Shown here one piece after another: positions 7,817 through 17,765 of a stretch of 64,000 nucleotides of DNA (the stretch's first letter is position 1; each line of letters opens with the position of its first letter). The notes beneath the pieces were generated by a model, which saw nothing but the letters and a program-made list of their open reading frames with translations, was not told where the DNA came from and made no database searches. Both the position numbers and the translations under genes were made by a program. The stretch spans positions 62,001 through 126,000 of the forward strand of contig JAJRWB010000041.1 of assembly GCA_024276995.1 (NCBI GenBank), in the 5' to 3' direction. Source of the stretch: Candidatus Eiseniibacteriota bacterium (GTDB taxonomy: Bacteria > Orphanbacterota > Orphanbacteria > Orphanbacterales > Orphanbacteraceae).

Positions 7817-9676
7817 TCACTTGAGATACCCGAGGGCGCGAAGGCGTTCGCGCGTTTCCCGGTCGGTGTTTTCCATCTTCCACCGCCCCTCCTCGTTCGC
7901 CGCGTCTTCTTCTCCGAAGGTCGCGATCTGGCTCAGTATCTTTCCCCTCATGTTCTTCACGACTTCGGGATATTCAGTCGAAATGCTGGTCCTTTCTCCG
8001 GGATCGGTCGAAAGGTCGAAGAGCCGACTCTCGCCGGAGGTGTCGTCATAAATCAGTTTCGAATCGCCCTCTCTTAGAGAATGCAGCTTGCCGAACCGGG
8101 CGAAGACGGGGCTTGCTTCCCATGGGGCATCGTTCCCGCGCATAATCGGTACGAGGTCGCGGCCGTCGAGACGACCCTCCGAACGTATGCCCGCCAACGA
8201 TAGGATGGTCGGCGCGATGTCCCGGTTCTCGACGGCGGATCGAACGACGATCCCGGACGGAAGTTCGCCCGGATACGAGATGATGAGAGGGACACGCAGA
8301 ACGGATTCGTAAACCCGTTCATGCCTGAAAAAGGGTTCGTGATCGCCGAGATTCTCGCCGTGATCGGCGGTTACCACGATGATGAGGTTCCTGTCCCGCC
8401 CGACTTTTCGAAGAGACTCCAGCAGTTCACGGATCTTCGCGTCGGCCTGCGCGATCTCCCCGTCATACAAAGCCACTTTGCGCGCCAAGACGCGGCGATT
8501 CTTTCCAAGGGCGGTCCAATCACCGGGGGCGATCCTCTCTTCATCGGGCGGGAACATCGATCGGTAAGGGCCGAGAGGGCTATAGGGCGCGTGCGGATCG
8601 AGCAGGTGAAAGAAGAGGAAGAACGGGCGGTCGTCGATCCGGGAGAGCCAGCTCTCCGTCGCGGAAAGAGTCTGGTCCCTCCCCTTCCCGAAGCGGTACC
8701 GAAGCATCTCGAAGACCTCGGAGATGAACAAGGTCCGGCTCAGCATGCCGTTGGTGATGAAGTTCAGCTTCTCCATGTGTCCCGACTCGACAAACACATC
8801 GAACCCTTGCGCAAAGCCGAATCGCCTCCCGATAAGCGGATTCGTGACGAAACCTCCGGTGGCGTATCCGTGCCTGGAAAACGCCTCGGCCAGGGTCGGG
8901 ATCGAATCGGGAAGCGCGAATCCGTTCTGGCGGACGCCGTGCGACGGGACACCGAGACCGGTCAGCATGGTGGCGTGCGACGGGGCGCTGGAAGGGAGCG
9001 GGCAATACGCGAGATCGAATCGTATCCCCGCGGAAGCGAGACTGTCGAGGGTGGGCGTCGTGTTCCGATCGTAGCCATAGCTTCCGACATGATCCGCCCG
9101 CAGCGTATCGATCGAGATGAGAAGAACCGACGGCGCGGAATTCCGGGCGAAATAGTCGAGCAGCGATCTCGCGGAGAACAGTCCGTACGCGAAAAGTGCC
9201 GAGGGGATCAGCAGGAGAAGAGCTTGAAGCAGGAAGACATGTTTTCGAATTCGGATGAGGATCAACATGCCGCGGGCCAGGGCGAGGCCGGCCAGGGTGG
9301 ATGCGATCGCCGCGCCGACGTCGAAGAGGAGACTGCGGGGCGTATGGAAGGGGATGCCCGCGAGGAGCTGCTTATTCCCCCAATAGGCCGCAACCGACAG
9401 GATGAAACCGCCGATCCAGACGGTGGATACGATGAGCAAAGTCTTTTCCCTGTCGAGGAAGCGGCCGAGGAGCGAGGCGGCGGCCATGGAGCCGAGGCCC
9501 CCGAGGATTCCATAGACGAGGGCGGCGTATCCGTACGCCACGAGCAGGTCGCGGCTGAACAGCCACGTGGAAAACAGCCCGCAGAGAACGCCGGCCAGCA
9601 GCCCCGGCAGGAATCCGATCAGGGACATCTGTCGCGGTCCGCGTCGTTGACGAGGTTCATGCTCTCTCCCTTGCAT
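7817..9676 (-). CDS. membrane-anchored sulfatase-like hydrolase (alkaline phosphatase superfamily)
   Basis: The 619-residue protein has five or so N-terminal membrane segments (about 20-170) followed by an extracytoplasmic sulfatase-like domain. Metal and catalytic motifs are visible: LLISIDTLRADHVGSYGYDR, then SSAPSHATMLTG at the nucleophile position, FHLLDPHAPY, and VVTADHGENLGDH. The nucleophile position is Ser in S-A-P-S-H, not the Cys-X-Pro-Ser-Arg of formylglycine sulfatases, so the reaction is more likely on phosphate-type esters (phosphoethanolamine or phosphoglycerol transfer) than on sulfate. It ends in RERLRALGYLK, a tail shared with two other proteins here. A -10-like TATACT lies 7 nt before the ATG at 9676. 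An in-frame ATG at 9628 is an alternative start. Confidence 0.85.
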   Translation of the reverse strand: MQGREHEPRQRRGPRQMSLIGFLPGLLAGVLCGLFSTWLFSRDLLVAYGYAALVYGILGGLGSMAAASLLGRFLDREKTLLIVSTVWIGGFILSVAAYWGNKQLLAGIPFHTPRSLLFDVGAAIASTLAGLALARGMLILIRIRKHVFLLQALLLLIPSALFAYGLFSARSLLDYFARNSAPSVLLISIDTLRADHVGSYGYDRNTTPTLDSLASAGIRFDLAYCPLPSSAPSHATMLTGLGVPSHGVRQNGFALPDSIPTLAEAFSRHGYATGGFVTNPLIGRRFGFAQGFDVFVESGHMEKLNFITNGMLSRTLFISEVFEMLRYRFGKGRDQTLSATESWLSRIDDRPFFLFFHLLDPHAPYSPLGPYRSMFPPDEERIAPGDWTALGKNRRVLARKVALYDGEIAQADAKIRELLESLRKVGRDRNLIIVVTADHGENLGDHEPFFRHERVYESVLRVPLIISYPGELPSGIVVRSAVENRDIAPTILSLAGIRSEGRLDGRDLVPIMRGNDAPWEASPVFARFGKLHSLREGDSKLIYDDTSGESRLFDLSTDPGERTSISTEYPEVVKNMRGKILSQIATFGEEDAANEEGRWKMENTDRETRERLRALGYLK

Positions 9677-9683
9677 CGTGCCC

Positions 9684-9689
9684 AGTATA
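9684..9689 (-). promoter_or_regulatory. -10 element directly before the sulfatase-like gene
   Basis: On the minus strand TATACT (9689-9684) is followed by 7 nt and then the ATG at 9676, so the transcript would begin at or very near the start codon. Confidence 0.45.
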
Positions 9690-9789
9690 GCCCACCCCGG
9701 CCCAAGGCGTCGCGGTGATCACGACTACGGATCGGCGTTCGCTGCCGATGGCCCACGGCTCCAGAACTTTCGACGAATGCCGTTCCAAG

Positions 9790-12700
9790 CTAACGCAGGA
9801 GAGTCAGTTTTCGGGTGAACGAGTCGGTGGGAGTGCGGAACCGGATAAAGTATGTTCCCGGTGACATCGAACGGCCGCCGGCGTCGCGGCCGTCCCATTC
9901 GACGGCGTGAAATCCCGCCTCCCGGGGCAGATCGCTTCGCTCCAATACGAGTCTGCCGTTCGGCGTGTAGACGGAATAGGAGACTCGGCTCGCCGATACC
10001 GGAAGTCCGTAGCGGATCACCGTCCTGTCGCGGAAGGGATTCGGCCGGCCCGGAAACAGTGTGAACGCCGTCGGGATTCCCTCCGAGTCGCCGCGGGCGG
10101 TGGTATCGATTACGCCCGACGAATCTTCGACATCGAGCTCGAACTCGACGCCGATGGCGATCGTCCGGCCGACGACGAAATCCGCATCGATCGGCGCGAG
10201 TCCCGCGCCGCGGACGGCCCAACTCTCCTCGGTCGCTCCGCACACCACGATCTCGGCGATCGGTCCCCCGTCGGGCGTGAAGACGCCGTCGTTCACGATC
10301 AGGCATTCCGCGGCGCCGGGCGCGCCGCTCATCTCCCGGAGGAGGGGAGAACTCCAGCCCCCGGACGCGCGCCACTCCACCGTCGCCGTGGTATCGGAAA
10401 GATCGAAGGAGAGATAGACCCCCCGGATCGGATCGAGGGCTTCCGCGTAAAGGAGGAATCGTGACGAGAGGCTCTCCCCCGGGCACTCCGCCGGGCTGCT
10501 CCCCAGGTGGACCCAGCGCGGGGATCCTTCGGCCGCTTCGTCTCTCGCATAACCGCCTTCCAGGCGCGCGACGACCACGTCGAGATCGCCGTTGTCCATA
10601 GCGCCGTCGCCGTTCAGGTCGCACGTCCCGCCGACGTCCCCCTCCTCGATCCTCCGGAGCCATGCGGCCGGATCATCGAGATCGATGCGGAAGTTGCCGT
10701 CCACGTCGGGCGTGGCGAAGGGGACGGTGTCGGGCTCGGCGACCCGCCGCCCCGCCGTGAAATCATCGAGCACTATCTCGCCGCACCCTCCGAGAAGGCC
10801 AATCGGCACGTACAGCGATTCGGGGAAGACTCCTTCCGCGGCAAGGGAGGAGGGGAAGCCGACCGCCGCGAGAGAGGGGTCGGCAAGCTCGATGGTGACG
10901 TAAAGCGAATCGGGATTTTTTCGATTGCCGGTCGAGTCGTCGGCATCGATGACAAGAAGCCACGGATCGGGCCAGTCGGCCGCCCGGTAGGCGCCGGTCG
11001 GGGCGTACATGCGCAACGTCGCCGCCGCCGCAGCCGGATTCGCCTCGACCGTAACAAGAGCCGTATCGGCCGCGTCGCCGATCGAAACGACGATCCCCCC
11101 GCTGCCGGCGGTCCTCGCGGTGAATCGTCCCGTCGAGTCGATCGTCCCTTCCACGCCGAATGTGGAAAACGACCACCCGCCGGGCACCGGATTTCCGAAG
11201 CGATCGAACGACTCGACGGTGAATACGGTGACGGAATCGACCTCGAGGTCCACCGCCGGCGGCGAGATCATGATGATCGACGGCTCGGCGTGGCCGACCA
11301 CGACCGGAAGCGTGTCGGACAGCGATTCGAATTCGGCGATGATCGATGCGTTTCCGGAAGTCGTGCAGATGAAGGGGGGAGTGAAATCTCCGCCGCACGA
11401 TCCTTCCGCGCGGAAGCGGATTTCCCCTCCGGCGATGTTCCCCTTTCGGTCGTACAATGCGGCGCCGACAGGAAGCGTATCTCCCGCCGCGAGCGATTCG
11501 GCGCCCGTGAGGATCAGCGTGGCGGGCGCCCCCGCGATGACGGTGACGGCGGTCGATTCCGCCCACACGCCGGTTTCCGCCACCACGATCCCCGATCCGG
11601 CGTCAAGCGGCGTGAATAGGCCGGCCTCATCGATTTGCCCGGTCAATCCGAGCAGCGACCACGATGCCGTCATCTCGATCGTATCGCCGAGCGCCGTGAT
11701 CCCCTCCAGCACGAATCGGAGCGTGCTGTCCGCTGTGATGACCGGCTCGCCGGGGATCACGACCGTTTCGGTGAGCGTATCGAATACCTCCACCGTCGAT
11801 GTGCCGAATAGATCGCCCACACCGGCGCGCACCACGCCGGCCCCCCGCCCGGTGGCGGTGAAGCGGCCCGTGTCGTCGATCGTGCCGATCGAATCGGTAG
11901 CCGACCATTCGGGCGGCACGTTGAGCACGTTGCCCCTGCCGTCCCGAACCACGGCGGAAAAATTCGCGGAGTTTCCGACGGCAACGGCCACGTTTCCGGG
12001 CTCGAGAAGTAGCGTGGCCGGCGCGCCGGTCGCGATGGTGACGACCGCCGTATCGGAGAGGTGCCCGAAGTCGGCGATGACCGTCATCGTTCCGGGGGCG
12101 ATGGCGCGAAATGTTCCGTCCGTGTCGATTACGCCGAGGGTATCGCCGATCGACCACACGGGCGTGACGGCCAAGCCGTTTGACGCCGTATCGTGGGCCG
12201 TGACGGCAAACCGAAGCGTGTCTCCGGCGGTCAGCAATGTTTCGGCCGGCGCGACCGTGATTTCCACCGCCGGCCCGGTGCCGGCCGATACGGCCAGCCC
12301 GCCCCCTTCGCCGGCGAAACGGTTCACGTCCCCGCCGTCCAACCACGTGGCGGGGTCGCCCGGCAGCTCCGATCGGAGCGCCACCTCGAAGCGGAGAGAA
12401 TCGGGTGGAATCCCGGTCGGGGGGATCATGTCGAACAGGATTGTTACCGGTGTCGAGGAGGCAAACTCCTGATCGAGCGTAACATGAAGCGTGTCGGCGG
12501 AAAGGACGTAGGATGCGGGCAACGATCCTCCGGACCCGCGCACATCCCTGAAAGCCGCAAGGGAAGCCTCCCCCGGGATCACGATGTCCGCGGTTTTCCA
12601 CCCGGCAACGGCAGTGTCGGCCAGTTGCGGGTCGACCATCAAGGTGCACGCCACGACAGGCAGATTGATGATCCAGTCGACGGGGCGTATTTCGGCACTC

Positions 12701-14274
12701 CCGCCGGAAACCGCCGCATTCGGGGCGATCAGGAAGGGGGAAGAGTATGCCGTGTCGGCGAGGGCACTGCTGTCGGTGGCGGTGATCCGCACGACGCACG
12801 ACTCGCCGACGGCACCTGTTGCGATCCATGTATAAAGTGTGTCGTTCTCGACGGCGGTCCCGAGTCGTTCGGGGAACGTGGCGCCGCCGTCCCGCGAAAG
12901 ATCGATCGCCACGTCGAGACTTTGGGCGGAGCCGTTCGGATCGAATGCCGACCATCGAATCGGCATGTCGTCGCCCGGTCGGACGAGCAATGGAAGCGTC
13001 ACCGAATCGATCACGGGACGAAGATCGAAGATCGCCTTCTTCAGGTCGGGATAGACGCGAACCATCCCTCCCGTGTATCGCCGGGCCAGGCAATCCCGCC
13101 TCCTGTCATCCAGATACCGGGTGTAGCGCCCGGTCGGGCGGCCGAGATTCGTGCGGAGCGTGTCGTACACGTCGAACCACCAGAGGGTCTGGTAGTGGGC
13201 GGGAACAGGGCGATCCTTCCAGTCGACGGCGGTGCCCCACCCCGACATGGCGTACATGCTTCCGCTGACAAGCGCCGAACCAAGCGTGAATCGAAGATAT
13301 CGATCCAGACCCGGATTAGGGAAGGGCGCGTCCTTCGTGGAGAGCCTGTCGGGATCGAAGTCGTCCTCTTCGCCGTAGTTGTCCGAAAAGAGAACATTCA
13401 TGGAACCGGGCGACGTCGAGTGAAGTTCTTCCGCGACAAGTGCCCCGTAGTCCGGGTCGCTCATGCCGAATTCCCATCCGCGGCCCTCCTCCGACGGAAA
13501 AGCCTGGTGAAATCGACCGTTGATGACCGGATAAATCGACAGGGGAGGAAGGCCGTTCACCGTGATGTACCGATCGCCGACCAGGCGGCGCAGGGTCGTC
13601 ATGAACGTGTCGACGCCGGCGGACCACCATTCTTCAAGTTCCGTCGGGTTGTCCGCGATGCCGTCCCGGTTCGTATCGAGCGAGTCGACACCGTCGACGA
13701 AGATGGAGCGGTTCTGGGCGTTCAGCCAGTAGACGGTGAAATGCACTTCATCGAGGCGGAAGCCGTCGATCAGATCCCCGAATGGAATCGTCGTGAATCC
13801 GGCGACGTATCGGGCATAGGCACGCGCCATGCTGATGTTGCTGAAGTTGAGTCGCCCCCCGTCGCAGCTGCTCTCCTCTTGCAGGAGAACCCGGTCGCCG
13901 TCGGTATCGCTCAGGATCCACGTATCACTGTTCACGCTCAGCGACTCGGCCCACGCATCCAGGCCGAGACGCTCCTCGCTTCCCCAGTTGACGCAGCTGA
14001 AACCGCAGCTCACATTCATAAGCACGACGAGGTCCGGATTTCGTTCACGGATCGCGCGAAGAGAATCGAGGCTCCCATTCGCACTGTGCAACGCCCAACT
14101 CGGCAATGCCAGAACATCGAACTTCTCCATTTTTGCCCAGTCGGAGGCGGTCAAACGGTGCTTGAGGAGTTGAAAAACGGTGGGATATTTATCGGGTAGC
14201 GGCCTGGCGTCTTGCGCGTACGATCGTCCTAAGCATGTGAGAATAAACAGGATGGCAACAAAGATGCGTTTCAT
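9790..14274 (-). CDS. giant secreted glycoside-hydrolase-like protein with Ig repeats, dockerin-like and FlgD-like domains
   Basis: The 1494-residue protein starts with a signal peptide (MKRIFVAILFILTCLGRSYA). Residues about 25-400 look like a TIM-barrel of the putative glycosyl-hydrolase type, with NPDLVVLMNVS, DLIDGFRLDEVHF (acidic pair at a strand end) and SMYAMSGWG. A long series of bacterial Ig-like (Big_2-type) repeats follows, each with phrases like 'APATLLL...VAVG..ANFSA' and 'G.ID..GRF.A..AG'. Near residue 1220 a dockerin-like calcium motif occurs (DLNGDGAMDNGDL). The C-terminus is a FlgD-like Ig domain (PGRPNPFRDRTVIRYGLP ... GRDAGGRSMSPGTYFIRF) ending KLTLLR, probably a secretion or sorting tail. 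Substrate unknown; the catalytic role is inference. Confidence 0.82.
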   Translation of the reverse strand: MKRIFVAILFILTCLGRSYAQDARPLPDKYPTVFQLLKHRLTASDWAKMEKFDVLALPSWALHSANGSLDSLRAIRERNPDLVVLMNVSCGFSCVNWGSEERLGLDAWAESLSVNSDTWILSDTDGDRVLLQEESSCDGGRLNFSNISMARAYARYVAGFTTIPFGDLIDGFRLDEVHFTVYWLNAQNRSIFVDGVDSLDTNRDGIADNPTELEEWWSAGVDTFMTTLRRLVGDRYITVNGLPPLSIYPVINGRFHQAFPSEEGRGWEFGMSDPDYGALVAEELHSTSPGSMNVLFSDNYGEEDDFDPDRLSTKDAPFPNPGLDRYLRFTLGSALVSGSMYAMSGWGTAVDWKDRPVPAHYQTLWWFDVYDTLRTNLGRPTGRYTRYLDDRRRDCLARRYTGGMVRVYPDLKKAIFDLRPVIDSVTLPLLVRPGDDMPIRWSAFDPNGSAQSLDVAIDLSRDGGATFPERLGTAVENDTLYTWIATGAVGESCVVRITATDSSALADTAYSSPFLIAPNAAVSGGSAEIRPVDWIINLPVVACTLMVDPQLADTAVAGWKTADIVIPGEASLAAFRDVRGSGGSLPASYVLSADTLHVTLDQEFASSTPVTILFDMIPPTGIPPDSLRFEVALRSELPGDPATWLDGGDVNRFAGEGGGLAVSAGTGPAVEITVAPAETLLTAGDTLRFAVTAHDTASNGLAVTPVWSIGDTLGVIDTDGTFRAIAPGTMTVIADFGHLSDTAVVTIATGAPATLLLEPGNVAVAVGNSANFSAVVRDGRGNVLNVPPEWSATDSIGTIDDTGRFTATGRGAGVVRAGVGDLFGTSTVEVFDTLTETVVIPGEPVITADSTLRFVLEGITALGDTIEMTASWSLLGLTGQIDEAGLFTPLDAGSGIVVAETGVWAESTAVTVIAGAPATLILTGAESLAAGDTLPVGAALYDRKGNIAGGEIRFRAEGSCGGDFTPPFICTTSGNASIIAEFESLSDTLPVVVGHAEPSIIMISPPAVDLEVDSVTVFTVESFDRFGNPVPGGWSFSTFGVEGTIDSTGRFTARTAGSGGIVVSIGDAADTALVTVEANPAAAAATLRMYAPTGAYRAADWPDPWLLVIDADDSTGNRKNPDSLYVTIELADPSLAAVGFPSSLAAEGVFPESLYVPIGLLGGCGEIVLDDFTAGRRVAEPDTVPFATPDVDGNFRIDLDDPAAWLRRIEEGDVGGTCDLNGDGAMDNGDLDVVVARLEGGYARDEAAEGSPRWVHLGSSPAECPGESLSSRFLLYAEALDPIRGVYLSFDLSDTTATVEWRASGGWSSPLLREMSGAPGAAECLIVNDGVFTPDGGPIAEIVVCGATEESWAVRGAGLAPIDADFVVGRTIAIGVEFELDVEDSSGVIDTTARGDSEGIPTAFTLFPGRPNPFRDRTVIRYGLPVSASRVSYSVYTPNGRLVLERSDLPREAGFHAVEWDGRDAGGRSMSPGTYFIRFRTPTDSFTRKLTLLR

Positions 14275-14853
14275 GGTGATTCCTGTCTATCGATAACCGG
14301 CTTTGTGCCTGGACGTCGGTTCGCGGGCCGATCGGAATCTCTCCGGAAACCGGACGGCAACGATCGGCCCTCTTCGATCCGTTTCGCCCCGTTTTGCGCG
14401 GAACCGGTCTTCCTCTCCCGGTTACTGGGGAATGCAAGAGACAAGCCATTGTGAGATGTCGGCCGATCGATGGGACGAGAGAGGAAAGGTCTTCGATTTC
14501 TCGAAGAATCGGATCAGTTCTTTTCCCGGATGAAGGCCGCGGGCGTGCAAGCGGGATCAGAAAGATTCGAAATCTGCGAATCATCCTCGGTATCGACTCT
14601 CTGATCTGCACTTGTTACGGACATTGTGAACAGACCGTGAACCTGTTGGGTCCGGATCGCCCCGACGAAGATGTCGGCACCGCGAGAGAATCTCGATGGA
14701 GCACCTCGCGACTCTCCCGCACGAGGACGCAGACGAATATCGGTCGGGCGCAAAGAGCGACGCCGTGGTATTGATTGTGTTGTTCGGCAAGGAATCGGAA
14801 AATCCATATCTTGTACCTGGCGCAGGTAGGCTTTCCGTGGTCAAGGGACAGGC
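14275..14853. other. 579-nt divergent intergenic region
   Basis: This separates the giant secreted protein (minus) from the flippase gene (plus). It has a more mixed composition than the flanking genes and no credible reading frame. No RNA fold was recognised. It should hold both promoters; an AGGAAT-type ribosome site precedes the minus gene and AAGGGACAGG precedes the plus gene. Confidence 0.5.
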
Positions 14854-16335
14854 GTGAAGAAACAATATATCCGGTTGAGCGGCGGCGGCGTGGCGAGCAA
14901 GATTCTCGGTGCGCTGCGCGAGATCGTTCTCGCACGCTCTTTCGGCACCGGCGTTGTGGCGGACGCGTACCGGGGTTCGCTCTCTCTCACGCTGTCGCCC
15001 GTCCATCTCCTCACCACCCGGGTCGTGCAGACTTCCTTCCTGCCTCTTTACGCGCGCTACGCACGCGAGGACATGGAAAAGGCGCGCGTCCTCTTCTTCT
15101 CTCTTCTCGCCGGGTTCCTCGCCTTCGGTGTGATCCTCGGAATCGCCCTGTACGGCGGTGCCGGCGCGCTCATCGCTGTCGTTCTTCGAGGCTTCGATCC
15201 GGAGCGCACCTCCGTCGCCGCGGCAATGCTCCGCGTCATGGCGCTCGGCGTTCCCTTCTATATCTATTGCAGCGTGCTCGGTGCGCTCGGCGGTGCGCGA
15301 AACGACTTCACGATCCCTTCGCTCCGGCCCGGCCTTCAGAACCTCGGCATGCTCGTCGCCATTTTGCTGGCGGCGCGCTTTGGCCGCCCGGTGATCGCCG
15401 CCGCCGGCTTCACCGCGGCATATATCGTCCTCGCGGCGATCGCCACGTTCCATCTTTCACGAAAGCGACTCTTCCCCTCACGCCGGCGTCTCAACGGCGC
15501 CCTTCTCGGCGAAGTGTGGCTGAGCCTCTACCGCGTGGCGCGCCCGCTGCTCGTGTTGTCGGTGCTCATCGAGGGAAACATCCTGATCGAAAGGTACGTA
15601 GCCTCCCTCCTCGGACCGGGCCGCGTGGCGACCGTCGATTACGCGCGCTTCATCACCGAGACGATCCACTTCCTCTTCACCGTTCCTCTCGGCCTCCTCG
15701 GGCTTTCTCTCTTCGCGAAGCTCGACGAAAAGGAAGTGCGCTCGAAGGCGGGGTTCCTCCTCGGGATCCTCTCGGCCGCCCTTATACCGGCGTCCGCCTT
15801 CCTCCTGGTGAACGGCCGCGCCGTGGCCGCACTCCTTTACATGCGTAAGGCTTTCGACCTCGACTCCCTCGCCTTGACCGAGCGGGCGCTCCTCGGATTC
15901 TCCGCGTCGCTTTGGCTTTTCAGCGCCGGTTTCCTCCTCCAGAGAATCCTGAACGCCCGGATGGCGAACGCGACGGTTCTTCGCGGCGAGGCGCTTTCCA
16001 TTGCGGCGAACGTGACGTTCAACCTGCTTTTCTACCGGCGCCTTGGTGTCCTCATCATCGGCCTCGGTCTCGGCGCCGGTTCACTCCTTTCGTTTACCTA
16101 TTATTTGTGGAAACTGAAGCCGGAACGGCTCCTCGCGATGAAGGCGATTCTGATTCCCCTCGCCGCCGCCCCGCTCTACGTAGTCGGTGCGCGCGCCGCA
16201 CGCCGTTTCTCCGGAGTCGATCCCCCGTCGCTCCTCTGGCAGATTCCTCTCGCTCTTCTTTTTTGGGGGATCGTGCTTTTGTCTCTTGGCGATCTGCGAC
16301 GCGCGGTGGCGGCGAGCCTTTCGAGGAAGGGATGA
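14854..16335 (+). CDS. MurJ/Wzx-like lipid-linked glycan flippase
   Basis: This 493-residue integral membrane protein has about 12-14 hydrophobic segments. The N-terminal stretch (SKILGALREIVLARSFGTGVVADAYRG, shortened here) has the pattern of MviN/MurJ: 'L G . . R E . . . A . . F G . . . . . D A'. The family flips lipid II or other undecaprenyl-linked glycans from the inner to the outer face of the cytoplasmic membrane. The next gene is a glycosyltransferase translated from an overlapping start, which points to a surface-glycan role rather than, or in addition to, lipid II. No polymerase or ligase is adjacent. The start codon is GTG with AAGGGACAGG before it. Confidence 0.82.
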   Translation: MKKQYIRLSGGGVASKILGALREIVLARSFGTGVVADAYRGSLSLTLSPVHLLTTRVVQTSFLPLYARYAREDMEKARVLFFSLLAGFLAFGVILGIALYGGAGALIAVVLRGFDPERTSVAAAMLRVMALGVPFYIYCSVLGALGGARNDFTIPSLRPGLQNLGMLVAILLAARFGRPVIAAAGFTAAYIVLAAIATFHLSRKRLFPSRRRLNGALLGEVWLSLYRVARPLLVLSVLIEGNILIERYVASLLGPGRVATVDYARFITETIHFLFTVPLGLLGLSLFAKLDEKEVRSKAGFLLGILSAALIPASAFLLVNGRAVAALLYMRKAFDLDSLALTERALLGFSASLWLFSAGFLLQRILNARMANATVLRGEALSIAANVTFNLLFYRRLGVLIIGLGLGAGSLLSFTYYLWKLKPERLLAMKAILIPLAAAPLYVVGARAARRFSGVDPPSLLWQIPLALLFWGIVLLSLGDLRRAVAASLSRKG

Positions 16336-17513
16336 TGAAACCGAGAGGGACTCTCTGGATGGTCACCCGCTCGCTCCCCGTGCATCAAAACGGCGGGATG
16401 GAGCGCGTCGCGTTCGACACGGTGTCGGGTCTCGCACGGCGCGGCTGGAAGATCGATCTCGTTACCACCAAGCTGGCGAACGATCCCGGCTTTCCCGAGG
16501 GGGTGAGGGTGTACGCACTCGACGCGCGGCCGGGCCGGTACTCGGGCGCTTTCACGCGCGGCCTCGTCTCGTGGTCGGCGGCGAGAAGTGCGCCGCCCGA
16601 CGCGATCCTTTCGATCAGCTCCGGCGCGAACCCGATCGTGGCGCGCCACCGCGAAGTCCCGGCGGTCTTCCAGTGCCACGGGTGCGCGTGGAACGAAATG
16701 ACCACCAAGCTGGCGAATCTCGACCCGCGGGCGATCCTGAGGCTCGATGCCTATCTTCGCGTCGACAGGAGGATGATGCCCGCATACGACACGATCGTCG
16801 CCGTCGGACCGGCGGTGGTGGGCTATCTTCATGCCCGTCCGTACCGGTTTCTTGATACATCGAGAATCATCGAAATCCCGAACGGGATCGACACCGACGC
16901 ATGCGAGCGCGCCGCACGGATCGATCGGACGGTGACGAGGGCGAAACTGGGCGTCCCGCCGGACGGGCGCCTCCTCTTCATCGCCTGCCGCCTGACGCCG
17001 GGAAAGGGTGTTCGAACGATCCTTGAAGCATACGCCGACATGAAGAAGAAGGGCCTCGTCGTCGCCATCGCCGGTTCGGGAAGAGAGGAGAGGGTGCTCC
17101 ATCGTATCGTGCGGAGAAGGCGGCTCGCGGGCGTCCGCTTTCTCGGCGCCGTCGATCACGACACCGTGCTCGAAACGATGTGCGCGAGCGACCTGGTCGT
17201 GCAGGCGGGCACCGGCTCCGAGGGGCTTCCCCTCGTCATTCTGGAGGCACTCTCCACGGGGTGCCCCGTGCTCGTTTCGCGGAGATACTCGCTCCCTCCG
17301 TTCGAAAGGGACGACGCTATTTTCACTGTCGATCCCACCGACAGACGGGCCATCGCCGCCGCCCTCGATCGGGGAAGCCGGCTCGGCGCGCCGCTGGCCG
17401 ATGTCGCTCGCGCCGCGCGAAGGCAGTTCTCCCTCGATACGATGATCGACCGTTATGAAGGGGTGCTCGAAGAGGTGATTGCCGGCGGGAAGAAAAAATC
17501 GGCGCGGCGATAG
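16332..17513 (+). CDS. GT4-family glycosyltransferase
   Basis: The 393-residue GT-B type enzyme transfers a sugar from a nucleotide donor, probably onto a lipid-linked glycan on the cytoplasmic face. The acceptor half begins with PVHQNGGMERVAFDTVSGLA, the glycine-rich loop usual in GT4. The donor half has IEIPNGIDTDAC, FIACRLTPGKGVRTILEAY, and the E-X7-E motif region GSEGLPLVILEALSTGCPVL. The first of two ATGs (16332, 16335) overlaps the stop of the flippase gene, so the two are translationally coupled. Sugar and acceptor are unknown. Confidence 0.92.
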   Translation: MMKPRGTLWMVTRSLPVHQNGGMERVAFDTVSGLARRGWKIDLVTTKLANDPGFPEGVRVYALDARPGRYSGAFTRGLVSWSAARSAPPDAILSISSGANPIVARHREVPAVFQCHGCAWNEMTTKLANLDPRAILRLDAYLRVDRRMMPAYDTIVAVGPAVVGYLHARPYRFLDTSRIIEIPNGIDTDACERAARIDRTVTRAKLGVPPDGRLLFIACRLTPGKGVRTILEAYADMKKKGLVVAIAGSGREERVLHRIVRRRRLAGVRFLGAVDHDTVLETMCASDLVVQAGTGSEGLPLVILEALSTGCPVLVSRRYSLPPFERDDAIFTVDPTDRRAIAAALDRGSRLGAPLADVARAARRQFSLDTMIDRYEGVLEEVIAGGKKKSARR

Positions 17514-17518
17514 GGTCG

Positions 17519-17542
17519 CCCCGGGCACCCGTGCCGGCGGGG
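17519..17542 (+). terminator. probable terminator after the flippase/glycosyltransferase operon
   Basis: A GC-rich hairpin pairs CCCCG-GGCAC with GTGCC-(GG bulge)-CGGGG and is followed by ATCACCCTTTTC, a weak T-run. It starts 6 nt after the stop codon. Confidence 0.45.
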
Positions 17543-17696
17543 ATCACCCTTTTCAGTCAAACCGTTGGATACGCCGTTTTTTCGCTCTTATCTCTCGACT
17601 TCGATTCGGAATATCGCGCTTGTCCGTTTTCGAACGGATCGAGCTGTGTTCGGCCCTATCGACCGTCGATCGGTGCGCCGTACGGCTGATCGAATA

Positions 17697-17705
17697 TGGT
17701 ATCAT
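17697..17705 (+). promoter_or_regulatory. possible extended -10 promoter of the subtilase gene
   Basis: TGGTATCAT (TATCAT at 17700-17705) lies 60 nt before the ATG. No -35 was found. The rest of 17543-17765 shows no gene. Confidence 0.35.
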
Positions 17706-17765
17706 TGGATATGAAGTTTCGTGTCTCGTGACGCCGTTTCGCCCGAATTTTCCGAAAGAGGCCGT

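Noticed and set aside
12193-14199. Long plus-strand frame opposite the giant secreted protein
   Set aside because: Antisense of a repetitive high-GC gene; no signal, no motif, no ribosome-binding site.
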